Of a DNA stretch of 64,000 bases, positions 58,954-64,000 are shown one piece after another (within the stretch, counting starts at the first letter, position 1; each line of letters starts with the position of its first letter). This stretch comes from Ruminococcus sp. (GTDB lineage: Bacteria; Bacillota; Clostridia; Oscillospirales; Ruminococcaceae), in NCBI GenBank assembly GCA_016288815.1, contig JAEELF010000056.1:1-64000 (forward strand), in the 5' to 3' direction. Under the pieces are notes generated by a model, which was given only the letters and a program-made list of their open reading frames with translations, did no database searches and had not been told where the DNA came from. A program made the position numbers and the translations under genes.

Positions 58954-61131
58954 TTATCCCTCTATCTGCCGCGAAAGGAACTGCGCTGCGGCGTTGACCA
59001 GACTCTTTTGCAGGTCAGTCGCAGTGCTGCTTTTCTCCGAGCTCAGGAACGCCACCGCACCCGAAACGTCGCCTGCTGTGATTATCGGTACGGCGGCGGT
59101 CGCGGTACGGTCCACTCCCTCCGCCGGACAGAAGCTGTTCGTCGCGGCGTCCGGACAGAAGAACTGTCCCCTGCTCTCCATGAGCTCCTCAAGCTGTGCC
59201 GACACGCGGCGTTCCGCGAATTCCTTCTTAGGCACGCCGGCTGTCGCGACGACATGGTCCTTGTCGAACACCGCGACCGGACAGCCGGCTATCTTGTGCA
59301 TTATCTCCGCGACGTATGAGGCGTTTTCGCTCATCTCGCTTATCGCGGAGTACTTCTTGAATATGACCTCGCCCTCGCTGTTTGTGTATATCTCAAGGGG
59401 GTCGCCTTCACTGATAACATTGACACTGAGATTTTTGCCGGTACTTGTCGTAATTTCGGCAAATCGTGAAGCTGTTTCGGTTATCCCGGTGCCTTGCTTA
59501 AAATTTATGGCTGTCTCCTCGCAGACCTGCTCGGGCAGCGTTCCTGTTTTGAGTAGAGTATCTATGTCAGGTCTGAGCCTGATGTCGACGCGGTCTTCGT
59601 AGACCGTTATCCGCTCGATGATGAAGTCAACGTCGACCTTTGACAGCGTCCCCTTATTTATTATAGCGTCGAACACTTCCATTACCGTCCTGGCTGTGCG
59701 GTTGACGCTCACTATCATATTATGCTTGTCGGCGGCAAGCTGCATCTGATTACGAAGCCCTTCAAGCCGGAGAGTGAGCTCGTCTATCTGCTCGGTGTAT
59801 ATCTCCTCAAGCATCTCTTCACGCTCGGGGTGCCTTGCGATATCCTTGACGTGCTGACGTGCAAGCATTTTTATCTCGGTGCGGGTGTCCTCCATTTGCT
59901 GTTCGAGGACCTCGACTACGGACTTGCTTGATGAAGTCTCGCTGCGCTCCTTGTCGATAGACTCCTGCAACTGTTCGAGCATAGTCTCAGAGTTGTCCCG
60001 TACCTTTTCAACGAATGAGCGGAGCAGCCCGTCAAGCATATCAACACGGGTATGGTGTGAGGTACAGCCCTTGCTTCCACGCTTATGGTATGTTCCGCAG
60101 CGATAGGCTGGCGGTAGGTCGGGGCGGCTCATTGCGAACATCGGGCTTCCGCAGTCACCGCAGAAAAGATAGCCCGAATAGATGTTGTCGTACTTCTTCA
60201 CGCCGCGGTAGTTACTGTTCGTGCGCCGCTTCATCTGCTCCTGTACACTTACAAATAGCTTGTAGTCCACGATGGGAGTGTGGTTGTTCTCGAAGATGAG
60301 GTGGTCGGTCTCTTCGAGCTTCATATCAGAGCCGTTTATCTTCTTGCGGCGGTACTTGCCCTGCCTGAGCGTTCCGATATAGAAATCGTTGCGAAGAATA
60401 TCGCTGACCGTGACTATGCTCCACTCGCTCTTTCCGCGGAGCTTGCACTCCTCTCCTTTAGCCTCACGGCGCTCCTTTTCAGCCATGCGCGGCGTAGGGA
60501 TATGACGGTCGGTCAGGTGATTGGCAATGCGCTTGTAGCCCCAGCCCTCGCTGTAGAGCCTGAATATCTCCCTGACAACTTCCGCAGCTGGCTCATCGAC
60601 TTCAAACTGCATGAGCTTGCTGTTGATCATGATATAGCCATAGGGAACGGCACATATCCACTTGCCCTCCTCCTGACGGCGCTTGACTACTGAGCGGACT
60701 TTCTTAGAGGTGTCCGTAACAGGCATTTCGTTGATGAGGAAGCGAAACTGTATCGCCGTCCAGTCATCAAAGGTCGGGTAGTCGATGCTGTCGCCGATAG
60801 AGATTATACGCATTCCCGCATCTCGCAGATCTTCAAGCTCGACAAGTCCCTTACTGTTGCGTCGGCTGAAACGCGAGAAGTCCTTGATGATGAGGATATC
60901 GTATTCGTGCATGAGCATTTTCTTCCGCAGCTTCTGGTAGCCCTCGCGCTGCTCAAAAGTATAGCCGGAGCGGTCGCGGTCCTCGTAGAAGTCGAGCTCC
61001 GCTGTGGGGAAGGTCTTGCCGATATAATCGGCGATTATCGCTTTCTGGTTCTCGATGGAGGTATTGTCACGGTCAAGCTCCTCATCGACCGAGATTCGGC
61101 AATATCCTGCTATTCGCTGTCTGTTTTCCAT
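58954..61131 (-). CDS. Large serine recombinase fused in frame to the C-terminal part of SpoVT
   Basis: A 725-residue reading frame of two parts. Residues 1 to ~570 are a large serine recombinase: catalytic Ser14 in GYCRISVDEEL, DILIIKDFSRFSRRN, a recombinase domain (PYGYIMINSKLMQFEVDEPA), zinc ribbon (CGDCGSPMF, RCGTYHKRGSKGC) and coiled coil. From about residue 575 (EGDPLEIYTNSEGEVIFKKY) it is SpoVT: the second half of the AbrB domain plus the GAF domain, ending AAAQFLSRQIEG. SpoVT's first ~29 residues are absent. The simplest reading is integration of a recombinase-encoding element inside spoVT. The ATG follows GGAGGAGC. Confidence 0.9.
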   Translation of the reverse strand: MENRQRIAGYCRISVDEELDRDNTSIENQKAIIADYIGKTFPTAELDFYEDRDRSGYTFEQREGYQKLRKKMLMHEYDILIIKDFSRFSRRNSKGLVELEDLRDAGMRIISIGDSIDYPTFDDWTAIQFRFLINEMPVTDTSKKVRSVVKRRQEEGKWICAVPYGYIMINSKLMQFEVDEPAAEVVREIFRLYSEGWGYKRIANHLTDRHIPTPRMAEKERREAKGEECKLRGKSEWSIVTVSDILRNDFYIGTLRQGKYRRKKINGSDMKLEETDHLIFENNHTPIVDYKLFVSVQEQMKRRTNSNYRGVKKYDNIYSGYLFCGDCGSPMFAMSRPDLPPAYRCGTYHKRGSKGCTSHHTRVDMLDGLLRSFVEKVRDNSETMLEQLQESIDKERSETSSSKSVVEVLEQQMEDTRTEIKMLARQHVKDIARHPEREEMLEEIYTEQIDELTLRLEGLRNQMQLAADKHNMIVSVNRTARTVMEVFDAIINKGTLSKVDVDFIIERITVYEDRVDIRLRPDIDTLLKTGTLPEQVCEETAINFKQGTGITETASRFAEITTSTGKNLSVNVISEGDPLEIYTNSEGEVIFKKYSAISEMSENASYVAEIMHKIAGCPVAVFDKDHVVATAGVPKKEFAERRVSAQLEELMESRGQFFCPDAATNSFCPAEGVDRTATAAVPIITAGDVSGAVAFLSSEKSSTATDLQKSLVNAAAQFLSRQIEG
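59395..59425 (-). other. Probable attachment-site junction in spoVT
   Basis: Similarity to SpoVT begins at the EGD codons (59409-59401). On the higher-coordinate side the sequence is AT-richer and recombinase-like. The crossover core should lie within this stretch, but its exact bases cannot be fixed without the other end of the element. Confidence 0.5.
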
Positions 61132-61185
61132 AGTCAGCTCCTCCGTGTCAGTGTTGGTAATAAGCTATCCGATTCGATTATCATC

Positions 61186-61214
61186 ATTGTAACATACTGG
61201 TGCCCGCTTGTCAA
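61186..61214 (-). promoter_or_regulatory. Promoter of the recombinase gene
   Basis: Minus strand TTGACA (61209-61214), 17 bp, TACAAT (61186-61191). Confidence 0.75.
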
Positions 61215-61251
61215 GAAGAAAAAAGAGGTGCGCTTCACGCGCACCCCAGAT
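61215..61251 (-). terminator. Terminator overlapping the end of the 69-residue gene
   Basis: Minus strand GGTGCGC-gtga-GCGCACC followed by TCTTTTTTCTTC. The stop codon of the 69-residue gene lies in the loop. Confidence 0.75.
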
Positions 61252-61444
61252 TATGTTTGAGCAAGCTCTCCGTACAACTGAGCAGGTCGTCGCTGCCAGA
61301 CAGGAAGTACACGACCTTGCAATTTTTTGCGTCCACCTTTTTAAGGAGGCAGCGCGTCAGTTCCTTGCGGTCGTATAGCTGCTGTTCTGCGTTCGTCAGC
61401 CAGACCTCGATGTAGCCCTTGTCACGCTTGTCGTATATCTCCAA
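61235..61444 (-). CDS. Small conserved-looking mobile-element protein
   Basis: A 69-residue cytoplasmic protein (YIEVWLTNAEQQLYDRKELT and NCKVVYFLSGSDDLLSCTES are representative). It starts at TTG behind a G-rich ribosome binding site (AAAGGGGGCAGG). It lies between the DNA-transfer ATPase and the recombinase, the place where integrative elements often carry small accessory proteins. I do not recognise a named family. The terminator stem at its end supports it as a real transcription unit end. Confidence 0.55.
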   Translation of the reverse strand: MEIYDKRDKGYIEVWLTNAEQQLYDRKELTRCLLKKVDAKNCKVVYFLSGSDDLLSCTESLLKHNLGCA

Positions 61445-61510
61445 CGCACCTGCCCCCTTTCATTATGATTTTGCCCGGTATAAGTGCAGGATATTCATTT
61501 AATGCAAGCC

Positions 61511-64000
61511 TTATGCGTGCTCATCATCGTCATAACTGCCCACATATGGTGGACGGTATGTCTCTCCGACGATAGCTGAGCCGAGCTGTATATTCTTCTT
61601 GTGGTAATCGCTATAAACTGCTCCCATGATAGCGCAGTGGAAATCCGGAAGAGTCCGGATAACGTTATCATCGAGCTTTGTGAGCTCAGAAACAGCTTTT
61701 GTGCACTCCTCGCCGAGAGGTCTGAAGAACACATGGGTTCCACAGTAGGCGTAGAAGCGACCAATGGGATCCTTAGCGTCAGTATAATCTTGCGAAGCAA
61801 GGATTGCTGACATATTCAGCTTTCTTCCACGGCTAAGTATTGCCTCAAGAGTGCAGCCTTGGTAGCGATTCAGAGTCTGGAACTCGTCCATTATTATAGT
61901 AACTTTTTCATCGCGATGAATATCCTTATAACTGTAGAGGGAGTCCAAGACTACATCGAAGGGGTTAGCATGTTCATTTGTGTTAGCATTACCGCTTGAA
62001 ATCACCAATATCTTTCCCCTATCAGAAAGGCGATCTGCCCAACAATAAGGTACATTACTTTGCATATTAACAGTGCTGAACAGTGCGGTCATCCTTGGAA
62101 TAATAGCTCGTTCGTCTGCGCTTTCGCTAAACGAAGACGTTAAGGGCAATAATTCCTGTGGGGTGTTGATCGGAGTTTTCTCAAGCCATTCTGCTACTTT
62201 ACTTGTGAGAATGGGCTTCTGCTTAAATCCTGTAAGGTGCATTCCAGATATCAGAAGGCTTGATAATCTCTGCGTCTTCTGCTCTATGTTAGTACAACCT
62301 TCGTAGTCTGGAATGTTAACTGGGAAACCGTCAGTCGACATATCCCAGAATTTAACGTACTCATTAATAATCTCATCTGGGATCATATGTGCAGACAATT
62401 CCTCTCTACAAAAGGCATTGGTGGGGTCGAGAATAACTACAACCTCTCCTGCCTTTGCTCTTTGAACTGCCTGCATCATACACCAGTCCGTCTTGCCTGA
62501 ACCGGGAGTACCAGTTACAGCAATAAACGGATTACCGTTTTTGTAATCAGTAATGACCTGCCCAGCATACATATCCAGTCGAGGATGCTTTATGAAAGGG
62601 GAGAAATGATCGAGATGCTTATCCGGCTTGTGGAACAGATCTGAAGCTACTGCCTCATCAACTATCCTGTTAGCCTCGGGAGTAAGTAAATCCCGCGAAA
62701 ACGAGTAGAATCGCCGCGGTCTCTTTACGCCGTCTTCAGTCTCGACAGTCCAGGTTTTCTGATCCTCTCCCTTGTTAGTGAAGAGGGAATCCTCGTCCTT
62801 TAGATATTGAAGTGCAGTATTCCGTCCTACTGGTATCTCAGGTAATATTTCGTCATCCCAAAAATCCTTTGTCACATTAAGCGACTCATCTCCTGCAACA
62901 AAAGCCTTATCAGGAGCCCAGAACGGAGGACCGTACTGTCTCGCTATCGAAAGTCTGCCGTTGCATATCTCATCGCTCAATGCTGTACCTACAGCTTTAC
63001 AAACACTGCGCTCCATTGAAGTCCTGGACTTAGCCTCGGTACTTAGCCACTGCAGCATAGCCTGCACATCAGCCTCAGTTAGAATACCGCCTTTTTTAAG
63101 CATAAGAGCGGTTGCAATAAACATTACTGCCGAACTGCTATGACTCCGCCTCGGAAGCGCCGTTACCTTTTCCTTTGCTTCGGTTGTCGCTTTTTTTAAG
63201 CGTTGCGCCATCGCATCAGGATTCCGTTCAGCGAACTTCACAATTTTGCAGTCAATCTCTCCAAGGATTCCCTGAATCTGCTCTATATCATCCAAATGAA
63301 GCCTGTCAGTGATAGATATCTGGTGAATCTGGAACTCCTCAGGTATGATCCCGGCATTATCGATAAATAAAGTAGGTATCAACCTGCCGTTGTCATTCTC
63401 TGAATATCCGTTTTGTATCAATTCATATAAATATTTTAATATTTTATTAAAATCGTACATTGAACAGATAGCACAAGAATGACGCATAACTGCAACACAA
63501 TCGACGTATTTCATCAACTCATCTTTTATATGCGGAAGCTGCATAGAAGAGAAGAGTACCTCCGTAGTACGATGATTCCTATTCTGCATTACAGCTACCA
63601 TAGCCTTTGCAGTTGCATTGTCGGAAGTTTCCACTACCCACAACCTATCCTGAACAAGACCCTCCGCCTTGTAGTGAGGAAGAAGGCGACTCGTTGCCGA
63701 AATCACTGTACCGATTTTTATCGGAAGCGCATCCGGGAGCAGGCTGTGGAATTCAGCTGCAACATCATCGAACTCGTGTTCAGCTCTCACTAAGGAAATA
63801 TCGCGAAAAATATTGTGCAGTTTGTTTTTATTGCACTCTTTCTTCTTATCCTCAGCGTCATCCTTCAGGAACAAGCCCTCGAATTCAGGTTTCATCATTG
63901 CCGAATCAACGAATATCAACGATCCATCCGGTTTTATATTCCATCCTGCATGTTGCGGGAGCGAGAGAAAGTAAACCGATTTACAGCTCCTCAAAGCACG
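61511..64000 (-). CDS. HerA/VirD4-like ATPase of a mobile element (5' end outside window)
   Basis: At least 827 residues; the frame stays open to the window edge, so the true start lies beyond it. The C-terminal half is a HerA/FtsK/VirD4-type ATPase: Walker A TGTPGSGKTDWCMMQ, Walker B KVTIIMDEFQTLN, and the following LSRGRKLNMSAILASQDY as in coupling proteins and conjugative ATPases. The N-terminal ~480 residues are not recognised. It probably drives DNA transfer of the element. Base composition is visibly AT-richer than in the genes left of 58.9 kb, consistent with transfer. Confidence 0.72.
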   Translation of the reverse strand, partial: RALRSCKSVYFLSLPQHAGWNIKPDGSLIFVDSAMMKPEFEGLFLKDDAEDKKKECNKNKLHNIFRDISLVRAEHEFDDVAAEFHSLLPDALPIKIGTVISATSRLLPHYKAEGLVQDRLWVVETSDNATAKAMVAVMQNRNHRTTEVLFSSMQLPHIKDELMKYVDCVAVMRHSCAICSMYDFNKILKYLYELIQNGYSENDNGRLIPTLFIDNAGIIPEEFQIHQISITDRLHLDDIEQIQGILGEIDCKIVKFAERNPDAMAQRLKKATTEAKEKVTALPRRSHSSSAVMFIATALMLKKGGILTEADVQAMLQWLSTEAKSRTSMERSVCKAVGTALSDEICNGRLSIARQYGPPFWAPDKAFVAGDESLNVTKDFWDDEILPEIPVGRNTALQYLKDEDSLFTNKGEDQKTWTVETEDGVKRPRRFYSFSRDLLTPEANRIVDEAVASDLFHKPDKHLDHFSPFIKHPRLDMYAGQVITDYKNGNPFIAVTGTPGSGKTDWCMMQAVQRAKAGEVVVILDPTNAFCREELSAHMIPDEIINEYVKFWDMSTDGFPVNIPDYEGCTNIEQKTQRLSSLLISGMHLTGFKQKPILTSKVAEWLEKTPINTPQELLPLTSSFSESADERAIIPRMTALFSTVNMQSNVPYCWADRLSDRGKILVISSGNANTNEHANPFDVVLDSLYSYKDIHRDEKVTIIMDEFQTLNRYQGCTLEAILSRGRKLNMSAILASQDYTDAKDPIGRFYAYCGTHVFFRPLGEECTKAVSELTKLDDNVIRTLPDFHCAIMGAVYSDYHKKNIQLGSAIVGETYRPPYVGSYDDDEHA

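Noticed and set aside
59403-59520. Idea that the recombinase also contains the first half of the SpoVT AbrB domain
   Set aside because: Apart from a TGI triplet there is no alignable similarity to VRRIDDLGRVVIPKEI before the EGDPLEI segment.
63965-63994. TTG at 63994 as start of the ATPase gene
   Set aside because: The frame stays open to the window edge and the TTG has no ribosome binding site, so the gene is better called partial.

Overview
The window looks like chromosome of a cellulosome-forming, GC-rich Firmicute close to cellulolytic Ruminococcus (Oscillospiraceae). The evidence is four dockerin-bearing secreted proteins with Thr-rich linkers, strong TTGACA-17-TATAAT promoters with AGGAGG ribosome binding sites, and Firmicute gene orders such as miaB-(ylbF/ymcA)-mutS-mutL-miaA-hfq and sepF-ylmH-divIVA-ileS-lspA-rluD. 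This placement is inference from gene content; no 16S gene or tRNA was seen.

Layout. 0.1-2 kb: hpt, then smpB and tmRNA (ssrA). 2-7 kb: a dockerin LRR protein, a DUF4236 protein and a large TIR-like/Sel1/TPR protein. 7-12 kb: a divergent operon of DUF1846 protein, transmembrane Ser/Thr kinase, and a separate PASTA-SH3 membrane protein with repeated possible phospho-acceptor motifs. 12-22 kb: plant cell wall locus with a Cthe_2159-type carbohydrate-binding dockerin protein, an MBL-fold protein, a GHL10 lipoprotein, and divergent GH5 and GH26 dockerin enzymes. 21.9-44.5 kb: one long minus-strand run of housekeeping genes (split transketolase, rluD, lspA, ileS, divIVA, ylmH, sepF, yggS, hfq, miaA, mutL, mutS, ylbF family, two lipoproteins, miaB), with several small membrane proteins, one of them only 50 residues. 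44.8-53.4 kb: plus-strand GH74 lipoprotein, GH25 lysozyme, manA, ROK sugar kinase, then an ECF sigma factor with a membrane beta-propeller partner, and tmk. 53.4-58.8 kb: a two-component system and an FtsX-type ABC transporter. 58.9 kb to the end: a large serine recombinase and part of a mobile element.

Main observations. (1) The serine recombinase reading frame runs directly into the C-terminal ~150 residues of SpoVT, so an integrative element appears to sit inside spoVT, an arrangement that resembles the sigK skin element. The spoVT 5' part should lie beyond the right edge. (2) Three promoters (cellulosomal binding protein, MBL/GHL10 divergent pair, ABC transporter) carry NTTAAG-N5-NTTAAG direct repeats 10-11 bp upstream of the -10 box, the layout of an OmpR-family operator; the regulator at 54.6-55.3 kb is the obvious candidate. 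(3) The PASTA domains are on a different protein from the kinase, and that protein has tandem TQ[IM]F motifs. (4) The intergenic regions hold repeat families: a 160-bp MITE-like inverted repeat next to mutL, REP-like palindromes, and an 80-100 bp tandem repeat with a third copy 36 kb away.

How the genes work together: GH5, GH26, GH74, the Cthe_2159 protein and the LRR-dockerin protein serve attachment to and breakdown of beta-glucan, mannan, xyloglucan and perhaps pectin, while manA and the ROK kinase would feed mannose-6-phosphate and glucose into central metabolism.
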